64,000 bases of DNA, taken from contig NZ_BCXJ01000008.1 of the NCBI RefSeq assembly GCF_001598215.1, positions 19,386-83,385 on the forward strand, written 5' to 3'. Origin of the DNA: Shouchella clausii. GTDB lineage: Bacteria; Bacillota; Bacilli; Bacillales; Bacillaceae_D. Within the stretch, counting starts at the first letter, position 1, and the number at the start of each line of letters is the position of its first letter. The translations under genes and the position numbers were made by a program. Below the pieces are notes generated by a model that did no database searches, was not told the DNA's origin, and saw only the letters and a program-made list of their open reading frames with translations. This document shows positions 48,076 through 57,745 of this stretch, in pieces.

Positions 48076-48717
48076 TTAGTCTTTAGTAGACGAAAGCACT
48101 CGGTTGATTTCTTCCATTGTATCATGAAACACTTCTGCAAAAGAACGGTTGGCATCAATGGCTTTTATTCGCTCCGGTTCAGCCTTTAGCAGTTGTTTGT
48201 AACCTTCCTGGACACGCTTATGAAAAGCAAGCGTCTCTTGGTCCAACCGATTCCAACTGCGGACAGCGTCCTTTTGCACCCTTTCCAGCCCCGTTTCCGG
48301 TTCAACATCAAAATACAACGTTAAGTCTGGCATGTAAGACTCGATCGCAAAGCCATTAATGGCTCTGACTTCTTCCATTCCTATTCCTCTTGCATGGCCT
48401 TGGTAAACAAGGCTTGAATCTATATAACGATCACATAAGACAAGGGCTCCCTCCGCAAGAGCAGGAACAATTTTTTTGATCAAATGCTCTCTTCTCGCGG
48501 CAGCGTAAAGCAATGCTTCCGTGCGGTTATCCATTTCAACCCCTTGCGTATGCAACAATAAGTCGCGAATTTGCTCAGCCAGTTCCACGCCGCCTGGTTC
48601 TCTCGTGCGGATCACTTGGTAGCCTTGAGTGGTTAGTTGCTCTTGCACAAGATTGATGATCGTCGTTTTACCGGCGCCTTCTCCGCCTTCAACTGTAATA
48701 AACAGCCCTTTTTCCAT
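48076..48717 (-). CDS. tmk: Thymidylate kinase
   Basis: 213 residues. P-loop FITVEGGEGAGKTTIINLV, the DR(Y/H) motif LVLCDRYIDSSLVYQGHARG, RTREPGGVELAEQIRDLL, and a short LID region after DVEPETGLERVQ. It phosphorylates dTMP to dTDP. It begins 2 bases after yaaO. Confidence 0.97.
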   Translation of the reverse strand: MEKGLFITVEGGEGAGKTTIINLVQEQLTTQGYQVIRTREPGGVELAEQIRDLLLHTQGVEMDNRTEALLYAAARREHLIKKIVPALAEGALVLCDRYIDSSLVYQGHARGIGMEEVRAINGFAIESYMPDLTLYFDVEPETGLERVQKDAVRSWNRLDQETLAFHKRVQEGYKQLLKAEPERIKAIDANRSFAEVFHDTMEEINRVLSSTKD

Positions 48718-48719
48718 GT

Positions 48720-50156
48720 CTAATCCTCCGGCATTTGTACACGTAATCCATGTTCTGGGTCCATCCCTTGAAAGCGGACGCTTGCTTCAAGCAGTCGGTC
48801 AATCTCGTCAACATGGGCAGCAGTCACCTTTTCTCCTCGATACAAAAGAGGAACTCCAGGGGGGTACGGGACAAGTGGCTCAGCTGCAACTCTGCCAACG
48901 GCTTCACTCAGCGGAACAGTTTCTGAGCCAGATTCGGGCCGTTTCATGTCTATCAATTCGGAAATAGCCGGCCCTGCTCCTGCCTGGAACAGACACTTTT
49001 TTCTATCCTTTTCGGGCTGCCAACAACGTGTCGAAAGCCGTGAATGGAACAGGCTAGCATCAAAGTCCTGCCCAACCCCTAGTACGAAAAGGATAGCGTT
49101 TGGATCAGCCATCTCCGCCCAAATTCCTGCCTTTGCCAACTCTTGAAGCAACCATGTACCAGAACGTGAATCATTTGTTTTTATTGTAACCTTTAACGGG
49201 TCATTTTGGTAGCACTCGCCTGCATTTTCGACAACTTCCAGCATAGAATGGCTGCCTATCGCCTCTTGTAAACGTTGGCTAGCGTGAAATGCTTTAGCAA
49301 ATGCTGCTTCCCCTTCGTTTTCGATATAGGCACGTGCCCCATCTAATGAAGCAAGAAGCAAGTACGACGGACTGCTCGACTGCACCATCGTTAACGCCCG
49401 TTTGACTGGCTCCCTAATAGCCGCGGTCGTCTCTTTTGCAAAATGCAGCCAAGCCCCCATTGTTAAAGCAGGCAGCATTTTATGGGCCGATTGCACGACA
49501 ACATCTGCTCCAATGTCAAGTGCCTGTTTGGGACAGCTCCCTTCATATTCCCCTAGTTTAAAATGCGCTCCATGTGCTTCGTCGACAAGCACGAGCAAAC
49601 CTGCCTCCTTTGCCTGAGCAAAAATGGCTGCTTGATTGCGAACCGTGCCCCAATAATCGGGATAAGTAGCAATGAGTGCTTTTGCACCAGGGTATCGACT
49701 TAGCGCTGCTTCGAGAACATCAGCGGTCAAACCAAGGGGCCGCCCTGTCTTTTTATCATATTCAGGAGCAAGAAAAACGGCTTTTGCTCTTGCCAACTCC
49801 AGCGCATGCAAAACCGACTTGTGGCAGTTCCGTTGAACCAAGACAACATCGCCTTCCTTGCATAGTCCGTAAATCATCGCCAAATTCCCGCTAGTAGAAC
49901 CGCCAACCAAGTAACTTGTCTCGCCTGCACCATAAAAGGCGGCACAAAGTGCTTGCGATTCCGCAATCGGGCCAGTGGGATCATGAAGGTCATCCAACCC
50001 TTCCAGCTCCGTAACATCATAAGCGAGTACATGCTGAAAAGACGCCAAGCTTCCAGGCCAGACGGCGCCATTTTTATGGCCTGGCACATGAAAAGACAAA
50101 GGCTGTTTGTCACTATGTCGTTGCAATGCATCTATAATCGGTGTTCGTGCTTTCAT
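48720..50156 (-). CDS. yaaO: PLP-dependent Orn/Lys/Arg decarboxylase-like protein YaaO
   Basis: 478 residues, ATG with AGAAGGGGAAC upstream. The N-terminus SFHVPGHKNGAVWPGSL, the PLP-binding GGSTSGNLAMIYGLCKEGDV and LVDEAHGAHFKLGEY, and the Schiff-base lysine in VVQSAHKMLPALTMGAWLHF mark the fold-type I decarboxylase family. The C-terminus has the small-domain PYPPGVPLLYRGE. Related enzymes make agmatine, cadaverine or putrescine, and the substrate of YaaO is not settled. xpaC and yaaN, which precede it in B. subtilis, are absent. Confidence 0.93.
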   Translation of the reverse strand: MKARTPIIDALQRHSDKQPLSFHVPGHKNGAVWPGSLASFQHVLAYDVTELEGLDDLHDPTGPIAESQALCAAFYGAGETSYLVGGSTSGNLAMIYGLCKEGDVVLVQRNCHKSVLHALELARAKAVFLAPEYDKKTGRPLGLTADVLEAALSRYPGAKALIATYPDYWGTVRNQAAIFAQAKEAGLLVLVDEAHGAHFKLGEYEGSCPKQALDIGADVVVQSAHKMLPALTMGAWLHFAKETTAAIREPVKRALTMVQSSSPSYLLLASLDGARAYIENEGEAAFAKAFHASQRLQEAIGSHSMLEVVENAGECYQNDPLKVTIKTNDSRSGTWLLQELAKAGIWAEMADPNAILFVLGVGQDFDASLFHSRLSTRCWQPEKDRKKCLFQAGAGPAISELIDMKRPESGSETVPLSEAVGRVAAEPLVPYPPGVPLLYRGEKVTAAHVDEIDRLLEASVRFQGMDPEHGLRVQMPED

Positions 50157-50260
50157 TTAAGTTCCCCTTCTATGCCTCTACCATTTCCTTTTGCATTTGC
50201 TAAATGAAAAAGTTCCTTCTATAACTATTTTCAAACCTGTTCGCTAAAATAAAGGAATGA

Positions 50261-50291
50261 AAAAAGCCAGTTTCGCATAAAATCAACTGGC
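50261..50291 (-). terminator. Terminator of csfB
   Basis: GCCAGTT/AACTGGC stem with a 12-base loop, followed on the minus strand by TTTTTT, 38 bases beyond the csfB stop. Confidence 0.85.
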
Positions 50292-50328
50292 CTTCTAACC
50301 ATTCTAGTAAAGCGAATGGCACTTCTTT

Positions 50329-50523
50329 TCAATTCCACAATCTTTTTAACGCATCTACGCATTTTTGATAAGCGTCTTCGCCAGGTTCCAATCGCATGAT
50401 CTCTTGTTCACAGTCTTGGCACAAAAATAACGTTCCTAATGACAGACCCGCTTCTTTCATAGATTGGCAGACGCCACAGCTACGCTTTCCTTTAATATAA
50501 ACGGTTTTCGTTGTTGTTGCCAC
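50329..50523 (-). CDS. csfB: Anti-sigma factor Gin/CsfB (sigma-G and sigma-E inhibitor)
   Basis: 64 residues from a GTG at 50523, selected because GGAGGT stands nine bases upstream and because the resulting length equals B. subtilis Gin. The frame is open to 50634 without another ribosome site. Two CxxC pairs bind zinc: SCGVCQSMKEAGLSL and FLCQDCEQEI. Gin inhibits early sigma-G activity in the forespore. It stands at its conserved place downstream of the rRNA operon, but 12 kb of accessory genes now intervene. Confidence 0.9.
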   Translation of the reverse strand: MATTTKTVYIKGKRSCGVCQSMKEAGLSLGTLFLCQDCEQEIMRLEPGEDAYQKCVDALKRLWN

Positions 50524-50543
50524 CTTTATGCCACCTCCACTAT

Positions 50544-50572
50544 AAGTGTCGCCATAAAGAGTGCCTTTATAC
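50544..50572 (-). promoter_or_regulatory. Candidate sigma-F promoter of csfB
   Basis: GTATA (50572-50568) and GGCGACACTT (50553-50544) with a 14-base spacer on the minus strand resemble the GYWTA-N15-GGNRANAHTW sigma-F pattern. csfB is sigma-F dependent in B. subtilis. Confidence 0.5.
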
Positions 50573-50626
50573 ATATAGACGTTTATCCATCTTATGAAAA
50601 TCAATTCGAATGGTGTTTGGCCAGTG

Positions 50627-51595
50627 TTAAACATGATCTGCGACAGCCGAAAAATCGATTACTTCATAGGTTTTTACGAATGACTGCAATTTCGTGGAAA
50701 GTTCTTCCTGAATCGTATCCAAATAAGACTTGTCGTTAACCAAAGGCGCTTTGGCATATAGTTTTCTTACGCTGATCGGGATGCCTGACCCGCTCGCCCC
50801 TTCACGAACAAGTAATTTGTGCGGTTCTTCAAGCAACGTCCGTATCCACATTCTTGCCCGTAACGACGGCGATGTTTTCAAGACAGACAGGACGTCCCAA
50901 TCGGTTAGCTCAACAAATACATCGCGGTCATCGCCGACCTCCGCCCAGTCACATAGGATCGCTTCTGCAAGGACTGCATCAGCTGCAAGCAAAGTTGGCG
51001 AGCACATCCACTCATGGGCACGGACAACTAATTCCATTAACTGTGCTGCTGTTTCCTCGCCACAAGCCACTCCCCATTCAGTGCACTCCATATGTTTGAC
51101 CAGTTCCCATGGATGGACACGATTCGTGCCAGCCATGTACGTATCCCTCAAAAAGCTGTCCAAGTGGTCTAACCCCATTATCGTATTTGCGCCTGTTAGA
51201 GGCCCAGGATGATGGAGATAAGCCATGACTTTATCCAAATCAATATTCGCTTCCGTTAACACAGCAGTAATATGAGGCGAGTGAATACGCTTCGCCGTCA
51301 ACTCATGATGATCAAATCCAAGCGCCTTCTCGACACTATGGGAAAAAGGCAAATGCCCAATATCATGCAAAATTGCTGCAACCCGCAATTCGTTATTATC
51401 TGGTTGAAAATGGGCTGCTAACTTCCAAACGCCCACCGTATGTTCGAAACGTGAATGCACGACTGGAGAAACCAATGAACCTGCTCCATAATGGGACAAC
51501 AACTTTAACCGTCTCACATCTTTTAATTGAAATAACTTCTCTTCATGAGGCAATCGAGCTACTTCTGGGTAAAGCGGTTCGGCAAATTCCTTCAT
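50627..51595 (-). CDS. HD-domain phosphohydrolase (SAMHD1/dGTPase-like, COG1078)
   Basis: 322 residues. The metal-binding HD series is complete: SRFEHTVGVWKLA (His), AILHDIGHLPFSHSVEKAL (His-Asp) and TIMGLDHLDSFLRDT (Asp). SHYGAGSLVSPVVHSRFEHT fits the dNTP-triphosphohydrolase/SAMHD1-like YwfO group. Such enzymes hydrolyse dNTPs or other nucleotides. The 3' end lies 104 bases before the csfB start and overlaps the csfB promoter region. Confidence 0.85.
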   Translation of the reverse strand: MKEFAEPLYPEVARLPHEEKLFQLKDVRRLKLLSHYGAGSLVSPVVHSRFEHTVGVWKLAAHFQPDNNELRVAAILHDIGHLPFSHSVEKALGFDHHELTAKRIHSPHITAVLTEANIDLDKVMAYLHHPGPLTGANTIMGLDHLDSFLRDTYMAGTNRVHPWELVKHMECTEWGVACGEETAAQLMELVVRAHEWMCSPTLLAADAVLAEAILCDWAEVGDDRDVFVELTDWDVLSVLKTSPSLRARMWIRTLLEEPHKLLVREGASGSGIPISVRKLYAKAPLVNDKSYLDTIQEELSTKLQSFVKTYEVIDFSAVADHV

Positions 51596-51942
51596 TTTGC
51601 GCCTCCCTTTTTCTACGTTTTTTTTATTATACCATTAATGGTTTGCCTATATAGGAATGGCGACTTACTGAGTACCGTGTGTATTGGTCTTGTTAAATAA
51701 CGTTATTTCAACCAAGCAAGAACATAACCGGATTGTTTTTTCTTTTAACTCTGGCAGTACGAACCGTCTGTGGATCGGGCAAAGAATCGAGAAGCCCGCT
51801 GCTTTCAATTAGACTATGCCTCTTCTTTACCGTTTGGTGAATAAAAAAATGGTTATGAAAATACGAACGCATATAAACAGCAAAAAAACCGGCGTAAAGA
51901 CCGGGGCTCGTGGCATGTATGATGGGCGCAAAGATAAAAATA

Positions 51943-51973
51943 AGGAGAAAAGCGTAGACGATCGCTTCTCTCC
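51943..51973 (-). terminator. Terminator of the adh-aldh operon
   Basis: GGAGAGAAGCG/CGCTTTTCTCC stem (one G-U) with a 9-base loop followed by TTATTTTT on the minus strand, 18 bases after the aldehyde dehydrogenase stop. A weaker CCGG hairpin with seven T lies at about 51888-51903. Confidence 0.88.
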
Positions 51974-51990
51974 TTTCACGATTTAACGGT

Positions 51991-53487
51991 TTAATCCATA
52001 TTGACCCAGACACTTTTTACTTCCGTGTAATTGTCTAATGCATAGCTTCCCATTTCTCGGCCAATTCCCGATTGTTTGTAACCGCCAAACGGGCTGGCTG
52101 CATCAAATACATTGTAGCAATTCACCCAAATGGTTCCCGCCTTGATTCGGTGGGCCATGTAATGGGCTTTTTTAATGTCTTGTGTCCAAACACCAGCAGC
52201 TAGCCCATAATCCGAATCGTTCGCTTTATCAATTAGGTCATCGACGCTGTCAAACGGCATCGCGGCGACAACCGGCCCAAAAATTTCCTCCTTTGCAATG
52301 GTCATGGAATGATCTACATCGGCAAAAATGGTTGGGGAGACAAAATATCCTTGGTCATATGGAATGGTTCCGCCGGCTAATAGCTCTGCCCCCTCCTCAA
52401 CGCCACGATCGATGTAATTTTTCACGCGCTTTTGTTGTTGAGTCGAAATCAAAGGCCCCATTGTCGTGTGTTCTAACAGCCCATCCCCTTGATTGATTTC
52501 CTTTGTTAACGACACTAGGTCTGCAACGACATGATCGTATTGTTTCTTTTGTACATACAATCGACTCCCTGCGCAACAAACCTGGCCTTGGTTGAACATA
52601 ATTCCCATAAGTGATCCAGGCACGGCCTTCGAAAGATCGGCATCTGGTAAAATGATATTTGGAGACTTGCCACCAAGTTCAAGTGTCACCCTCTTCAAAG
52701 ATTCACTCGCTTGTTTCATGATTAACTTTCCGACATTTGTAGAACCTGTAAAAGCGACTTTATCGACAGCGGGGTGATTCACAATCGCTGCTCCAGCCGA
52801 ATGTCCAAATCCGGGGACAATGTTCACAACCCCTTTTGGAAATCCCGCTTCATTGATCAATTTCCCTAAATATAGAGCAGAAAGTGGGGTCTGTTCGGCT
52901 GGTTTTAATACAACCGTACAACCTGTAGCAAGGGCGGCACCAAGTTTCCAGGCAGCCATCAATAACGGGAAATTCCAAGGAATGATTTGTCCAACGACAC
53001 CAATCGCTTCATGGCGCGTATAATTAAAATAATTTCCTTGCACTGGAATCGTTTGTCCTACTATTTTTGTCGACCATCCAGCAAAATAACGAAAATGTTC
53101 AATCGCTAATGGAACATCCGCGTTGGCCGTCTCGCGAATCGGCTTGCCGTTATCTAAAGTCTCTAGCTGAGCCAGCTCTTCTTTATGATCCTCTATTAAA
53201 TCAGCTAGTTTGTAGATAAGACGACTTCTTTCTGCCGCGCTTATTTTTGACCACGGCCCTTCATCGAACGCCTTTCGTGCAGCTTTGACCGCAACATCAA
53301 TGTCCTCTTGTCCTGCTTCTGCCACGATGGCCAATGTTTCACCAGTCGCTGGATTCATCGTCTCAAATGTTTGGCCAGACAATGCGTCAACCCATTCTCC
53401 ATTGATCAATAGTTTCTTTGATGCACCATTCAAAAACGACACTAACCTTGGCTTTAAGCTGTTTTCACCTGTTTGCACTTTTGACAT
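51991..53487 (-). CDS. NAD(P)+-dependent aldehyde dehydrogenase
   Basis: 498 residues. Class 1/2 ALDH signatures: VVGQIIPWNFPLLMAAWKLG, nucleotide-binding FTGSTNVGKLIMKQA, general-base Glu in VTLELGGKSPNIIL and nucleophilic Cys in FNQGQVCCAGSRLYV, with PFGGYKQSGIGREMG at the C-terminus. It oxidises aldehydes such as acetaldehyde to acids. It lies 15 bases after the alcohol dehydrogenase and both share the sigma-54 promoter, so the pair converts alcohols to acids in two steps. Confidence 0.94.
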   Translation of the reverse strand: MSKVQTGENSLKPRLVSFLNGASKKLLINGEWVDALSGQTFETMNPATGETLAIVAEAGQEDIDVAVKAARKAFDEGPWSKISAAERSRLIYKLADLIEDHKEELAQLETLDNGKPIRETANADVPLAIEHFRYFAGWSTKIVGQTIPVQGNYFNYTRHEAIGVVGQIIPWNFPLLMAAWKLGAALATGCTVVLKPAEQTPLSALYLGKLINEAGFPKGVVNIVPGFGHSAGAAIVNHPAVDKVAFTGSTNVGKLIMKQASESLKRVTLELGGKSPNIILPDADLSKAVPGSLMGIMFNQGQVCCAGSRLYVQKKQYDHVVADLVSLTKEINQGDGLLEHTTMGPLISTQQQKRVKNYIDRGVEEGAELLAGGTIPYDQGYFVSPTIFADVDHSMTIAKEEIFGPVVAAMPFDSVDDLIDKANDSDYGLAAGVWTQDIKKAHYMAHRIKAGTIWVNCYNVFDAASPFGGYKQSGIGREMGSYALDNYTEVKSVWVNMD

Positions 53488-53502
53488 TGTTTTTACCCCC
53501 TA

Positions 53503-54552
53503 TTAAGCGGTTTCATCAATTGTTAACACAACACGACCATTAATTTTTCCGTTCTCCATTCTTTCAAACACTTCGTTAATTTTATCGAGCGGTTGTGTTT
53601 CGATGTTGGTTCGCACTTTCCCTTGGGCTGCAAATTCAATCGATTCTTGCAAGTCTTTGCGCGTCCCTACGATTGAGCCTTTCACGGTTACACCGTGTAG
53701 CACCGTATCGAAAATCGGAATCGGCAATTCATCGTTTGGAAGACCCACAACGACTAATGTCCCTCCTCTTTTAACAGACCCATAAGCTTGTTCAAATGCT
53801 TTTTTTGTGACTGCCACACTAATGGCTGCTTGGACTCCGCCCACTTTTTCCTTAATTTCTTGAACAGGGTCTACCTGAAGTCCATTGACTGTTAAATCTG
53901 CTCCAAGACTTTTCGCTAATTCAAGTTTGTCCTCCATAATATCTACAGCGACGACGTTATAGCCCATTGCTTTTGCGTACTGCAAAGCAACGTGACCCAA
54001 TCCACCGATTCCATAAATGGCAACCCAGTCACCGGCTTTGGCATCTGCTACTTTCAATGCTTTATAGGTTGTCACCCCTGCGCAAAAAATCGGGGACACT
54101 TCGGCAAAATCAAGATGTTCTGGAATTTTGACTATATAATTGGCCGGAGCCTTACAATACTCTGCATATCCGCCATCCACTGAATAACCTGCATTTAATT
54201 GGTCAGGGCATAACGTTTCCCGGCCTGTTAAACAATACTCACACTCTCCACATGCAGAATAAAGCCACGGAATGCCAACCCGATCCCCTACCTTTATTGA
54301 AGTGACCCCTTCTCCTATTTCCTCTACAATGCCTACCCCTTCATGACCCGGGATAAGGGGAAGCTTTGGCTTTACTGGCCAGTCTCCATGAGCGGCGTGC
54401 AAATCTGTATGACAAACACCGCATGCCTTAATTTTGACAAGCACCTCTCCATACTCCACTGTAGGTACCGGAACTTCCTTAATCTCTAATTGCTGATTGA
54501 ACTGATCAACGACCGCCGCTTTCATCATTCTTCGTTCGCTTGTTTTGCTCAT
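53503..54552 (-). CDS. Zinc-dependent alcohol dehydrogenase (AdhA/AdhT-like)
   Basis: 349 residues, ATG with GAGGGGAG upstream. The catalytic-zinc Cys and His are in [17 protein letters not shown] and [16 protein letters not shown]; the four structural-zinc cysteines are in [21 protein letters not shown] (segment near residues 97-117). The NAD-binding [20 protein letters not shown] lies at about 180. It oxidises ethanol or related primary alcohols. First gene of the sigma-54-controlled adh-aldh operon. Confidence 0.94.
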   Translation of the reverse strand: MSKTSERRMMKAAVVDQFNQQLEIKEVPVPTVEYGEVLVKIKACGVCHTDLHAAHGDWPVKPKLPLIPGHEGVGIVEEIGEGVTSIKVGDRVGIPWLYSACGECEYCLTGRETLCPDQLNAGYSVDGGYAEYCKAPANYIVKIPEHLDFAEVSPIFCAGVTTYKALKVADAKAGDWVAIYGIGGLGHVALQYAKAMGYNVVAVDIMEDKLELAKSLGADLTVNGLQVDPVQEIKEKVGGVQAAISVAVTKKAFEQAYGSVKRGGTLVVVGLPNDELPIPIFDTVLHGVTVKGSIVGTRKDLQESIEFAAQGKVRTNIETQPLDKINEVFERMENGKINGRVVLTIDETA

Positions 54553-54591
54553 GTAAAAACGCTCCCCTCATTTTGGTTTCACATTTAAACG

Positions 54592-54608
54592 AGCAAAAAC
54601 CATGCCAA
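54592..54608 (-). promoter_or_regulatory. Sigma-54 (SigL) -24/-12 promoter of adh-aldh
   Basis: TTGGCATGGTTTTTGCT on the minus strand matches the TTGGCACG-N4-TTGCT consensus with one substitution and the invariant GG/GC spacing. It is 40 bases upstream of the adh ATG. A sigma-54-dependent activator with an intact GAFTGA loop is encoded immediately upstream. Confidence 0.88.
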
Positions 54609-54610
54609 CA

Positions 54611-54625
54611 TAAAAGCGCTTTCTT
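54611..54625. promoter_or_regulatory. cre-like CcpA site next to the sigma-54 promoter
   Basis: AAGAAAGCGCTTTTA (minus strand) fits 13 of 15 positions of the palindromic cre form WTGAAAGCGCTTTCW. It abuts the -24 element, where CcpA binding would block activator-polymerase contact under good carbon supply. Confidence 0.55.
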
Positions 54626-54658
54626 TTCCGCAAGTCTCTTCCCTCTGGGCCAAAAAAT

Positions 54659-54674
54659 CGGCTATTTCTAGCCG
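54659..54674 (-). terminator. Second terminator-like hairpin upstream of adh
   Basis: CGGCTA/TAGCCG stem with a GAAA tetraloop followed by ATTTTTT on the minus strand. It stands between the regulator gene and the sigma-54 promoter and insulates adh from read-through. Confidence 0.7.
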
Positions 54675-54737
54675 CCTTTATGGACAAAACATGACAATTT
54701 TCCGCTAAGCCCGCTCAAACGGGACTAGCCATAAAAA

Positions 54738-54766
54738 AAAGAACCCTTTTAAATAAAGAGTTCTTT
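54738..54766 (-). terminator. Terminator of the kinase-regulator operon
   Basis: AAAGAACTCTTT paired with AAAAGGGTTCTTT, then a run of T on the minus strand, directly after the regulator stop at 54772. Confidence 0.85.
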
Positions 54767-54771
54767 ATCTG

Positions 54772-56223
54772 CTATTCCGTATTCAGTTTTTCATTTAAAA
54801 GATATCGAAGCTTTCTCATCGAAATTTGTAGCCGTTTCGCTGCTTCTCTTCGATTTCCATGGGTGGTTTCTAACGTTTGTTGAATAAGAGCTTTGCCGAG
54901 TTGTGACTCCAACTGTTTAAGCTGGGCAAGAACCTCTTCCAAATCGATCACTTCTTTTTGCGAGTAAAAGCTTAAAGCTTCATCCCGCCATTTTTCGATA
55001 TACTTGTCCATGCCCGCTCCCGGCGTTTCGGTACGGTCGTTAGCTGTTCGCTTTTTTGAAGTGACAGAACGGTGCTTTGTAAACGGTAGATGATCGGCAG
55101 TGATTCTCACATGACCCGAATCCGCAAACGTAACGATCCTTGTGATGTAGTTTGATAATTCTCGAATGTTCCCAGGCCACTTATAGCTTTGCAACATTTC
55201 TAAGGCCCCATCAGAAAAAGAGAGATCCATACCAGGATATCGTTTCAAAAAGTGTTCAATTAATAGGGGAATATCCTCTTTCCTGTCTCTAAGCGGCGGA
55301 ATTTCTAAATGAACCACGTTTAACCGATAAAATAAATCTTCTCTAAATTTTTTCTGCTGCACGGCTTCTTGAAGGTCTTCGTTCGTTGCAGCAAGCAGAC
55401 GGGTATTTGTGCGCAGCGGTCGCTCTCCCCCTACACGCATAAACTCGCGGGTTTCGAGTACACGCAAGAGTTTCACTTGAATTGAAGCAGATGCTTCTGC
55501 TATTTCATCCAGAAACAACGTTCCTTTGCTGGCAATTTCAAAAAGACCTTTTCGTTTTTGTGTGGCTCCCGTAAAAGCCCCTTTTTCGTGACCAAAAAGT
55601 TCACTCTCCAATAAAGACTCCGATAGCGCGCCACAGTTCACTCCAATAAATGATTCATAGCACCGTTGACTTGCTTGGTGTATAAACCGTGCTAACACTT
55701 CCTTTCCCGTCCCTGTTTCCCCTCCGATTAACACATTCACATTTTTCCCTGCCACTTTATAAGCTGTTTGAATGACCTGTCTCATGGACTCATTCTGTCC
55801 CACAATGAGTCCAACATTTGTAGCCAGATCGAGAATGCGTTGCTCATTGGATGTTCCATTGGAAATGAGCAAATCGTCTACTTGTTTTTCTAACAAATCA
55901 ATATCATCAAAAGGCTTTTCTATGTAATCACTCGCTCCTAGCTTCATCGCCTCGACAGCTGTTTTGATTGTACTGTACCCTGTCATAATGATTACTTTAC
56001 AATGGGGTTGTCTCCTTTTTACATGCTTAAGTAGCGCAAGTCCATTCGCATCAGGTAACTTTAGATCAATCATTGCTCCTTGAAACTGATGGGAGTTAAA
56101 ATCAATGGCATCGAATTCTTTTCCACTATTTACAACACGTACCTTGTACCCTTTTGATGTGAACAAGTGGGAAAGAAAGTTGCCTACCTCCACTTCGTCG
56201 TCAATAATTAATATGCTTGTCAT
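54772..56223 (-). CDS. NtrC-type sigma-54-dependent response regulator
   Basis: 483 residues. Receiver domain at residues 1-120 with acidic pocket and phospho-Asp in GAMIDLKLPDANGLALL, then VIIMTGYSTIKTA and the Lys in YIEKPFDDIDLL. The central AAA+ domain (150-380) has Walker A LIGGETGTGKEVLARFIH, the sigma-54 contact loop HEKGAFTGATQKRKG, and GTLFLDEIAEASASIQ. The C-terminal Fis-type helix-turn-helix ends in GNRREAAKRLQISMRKLRYL. It is the probable activator of the -24/-12 promoter at 54592-54608. The start overlaps the kinase stop by 4 bases. Confidence 0.95.
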   Translation of the reverse strand: MTSILIIDDEVEVGNFLSHLFTSKGYKVRVVNSGKEFDAIDFNSHQFQGAMIDLKLPDANGLALLKHVKRRQPHCKVIIMTGYSTIKTAVEAMKLGASDYIEKPFDDIDLLEKQVDDLLISNGTSNEQRILDLATNVGLIVGQNESMRQVIQTAYKVAGKNVNVLIGGETGTGKEVLARFIHQASQRCYESFIGVNCGALSESLLESELFGHEKGAFTGATQKRKGLFEIASKGTLFLDEIAEASASIQVKLLRVLETREFMRVGGERPLRTNTRLLAATNEDLQEAVQQKKFREDLFYRLNVVHLEIPPLRDRKEDIPLLIEHFLKRYPGMDLSFSDGALEMLQSYKWPGNIRELSNYITRIVTFADSGHVRITADHLPFTKHRSVTSKKRTANDRTETPGAGMDKYIEKWRDEALSFYSQKEVIDLEEVLAQLKQLESQLGKALIQQTLETTHGNRREAAKRLQISMRKLRYLLNEKLNTE

Positions 56224-57728
56224 ATCGTTCCTCCAACCTTATGGCTAGCTGTTGGCAACTTTAATATAAACGTACTTCCTTTATTCAATTTGCTGTGAAC
56301 TTCAATCGTTCCCCCATGCGATTTGGCGATACCAATACTTACAGATAACCCTAGTCCCGTTCCTTCTTTAGACGATTTTGTTGTATGAAAAGGGTGAAAA
56401 ATTTCTGAGAGACGTTCCTCTTCAATTCCGATTCCGTTATCAGTAACCGATAAATGGACCTCATGAAACTGAAACCACGTCTTAATGAGTATTTCCTTCT
56501 TTTCTCTCAAGGTTTCTTCTAACGCAGCCTTTGCATTTAATAATAAATTGATAATGATTTGTTCGATCTGCGCTTGGTTCCCTTCAATAAAAGGCATGTC
56601 TTCTTGTAATTCTGTTTTAATGATTACTTTTTCTTTTTCCAATTGATACTTTAACAGATTTAATGTTTCATTCACAGCATCGTTGATAGAACAAGCCTCA
56701 AACACAAATTCTTCCTGCCTTGAAAAAGTAAGCAAGCTATTAATAATTCGTTTGCAACGATCGCCACAATTTTTCATGTCCGTTAAAAGCGGAAACAACG
56801 GATCATGATCTTTCATATTTCTAAGGATAAGCTGAGAATTCCCTAAAATGGCCGTTAACGGGCTGTTCAGTTCATGTGCCACTCCTGCTGCCATTTCACC
56901 GATAGCCGCTAGCTTGCCAGAATGAATGAGCTGTACTTCCATTTTTCGCTTTTCCGTCACATCTTTGATATAAGCAATCACCCCATACATCACCTGTTCG
57001 TTATTGAGAAGGGGGTACGTAGAAAGCTCACAAATGGTTTGATTGCGGAGATGGATCTCCTCATGGCCTGCTTTTTCGGAGTGGAACGTTTCCTTAACAA
57101 GTGGTTCACAGTGTGCAACCAAACAAGAAATATTGGTTAATTCATGACTCTGAAGAAAATCTTGAACCGCGTCATTAAATTGAATCACATTTCCTTCTTG
57201 ATCGAAAACAACAATCATATCATCTACTGCTTTAAACGTATCTTCCCACTCCTGTTTTGACCGTAAAACTTGACTATATAATTCCACATTTTCGATACTA
57301 ACGGCTAAATGATCTGTCAGTTGCTCTAAAAACGCCAGATCGTCAGAGCTCCAGTCTATCTCTTGTTTCCGACCGATACTCAATACGCCGATCCGTTTGT
57401 TTTTACTGTAAATGGGTATGACTAAAATGGATTTAAGATCAAGGACAGCTAAATATGGTTTCTCGTAGAAAAGGTGATTCGTATCGGTTAAACTTCGGAG
57501 AATCGTTTGTCTTTTGTCTAATGCTGACCAATATAGTGACTGGCCCTTTGGAATGGTTGAGCCAATATCTAAGGAATAGTTATCTTCAGGATAAACATGA
57601 CTTAATCTTAACGTTTCATTCGTTAACATCAAAAAGCTCAGTCGATCAAAGTGAACGAGCAATTTTAGTTTATCAATCATATTAGTTAAAATATCATCTA
57701 GTGACATATCGACCTTAATGCTTTTCAT
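56220..57728 (-). CDS. Sensor histidine kinase (GAF-PAS-HisKA-HATPase), N-terminus in another frame
   Basis: 502 residues in this frame. A GAF domain (residues 8-150; ILVIPIYSKNKRIGVLSIGR) is followed by a PAS domain (170-260, DDMIVVFDQEGNVIQFNDAV). The phospho-acceptor His is in GVAHELNSPLTAILGN, and the ATP-binding N, G1 and G2 boxes are IIINLLLNAKAAL, VTDNGIGIEEERL and GTGLGLSVSIGI. No membrane segment is present, so it senses a cytoplasmic signal, plausibly alcohol or aldehyde derived. The start MKSIKV has no good ribosome site; the true N-terminus appears to lie at 57746-57865 in a shifted frame. Confidence 0.9.
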   Translation of the reverse strand: MKSIKVDMSLDDILTNMIDKLKLLVHFDRLSFLMLTNETLRLSHVYPEDNYSLDIGSTIPKGQSLYWSALDKRQTILRSLTDTNHLFYEKPYLAVLDLKSILVIPIYSKNKRIGVLSIGRKQEIDWSSDDLAFLEQLTDHLAVSIENVELYSQVLRSKQEWEDTFKAVDDMIVVFDQEGNVIQFNDAVQDFLQSHELTNISCLVAHCEPLVKETFHSEKAGHEEIHLRNQTICELSTYPLLNNEQVMYGVIAYIKDVTEKRKMEVQLIHSGKLAAIGEMAAGVAHELNSPLTAILGNSQLILRNMKDHDPLFPLLTDMKNCGDRCKRIINSLLTFSRQEEFVFEACSINDAVNETLNLLKYQLEKEKVIIKTELQEDMPFIEGNQAQIEQIIINLLLNAKAALEETLREKKEILIKTWFQFHEVHLSVTDNGIGIEEERLSEIFHPFHTTKSSKEGTGLGLSVSIGIAKSHGGTIEVHSKLNKGSTFILKLPTASHKVGGTI

Positions 57729-57745
57729 TACTTCATTTATGATCT

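Noticed and set aside
51708..52013. 101-codon minus-strand ORF overlapping the aldehyde dehydrogenase 3' end
   Set aside because: It contains the operon terminator hairpin in its first third, has no ribosome site, and its sequence resembles no family.
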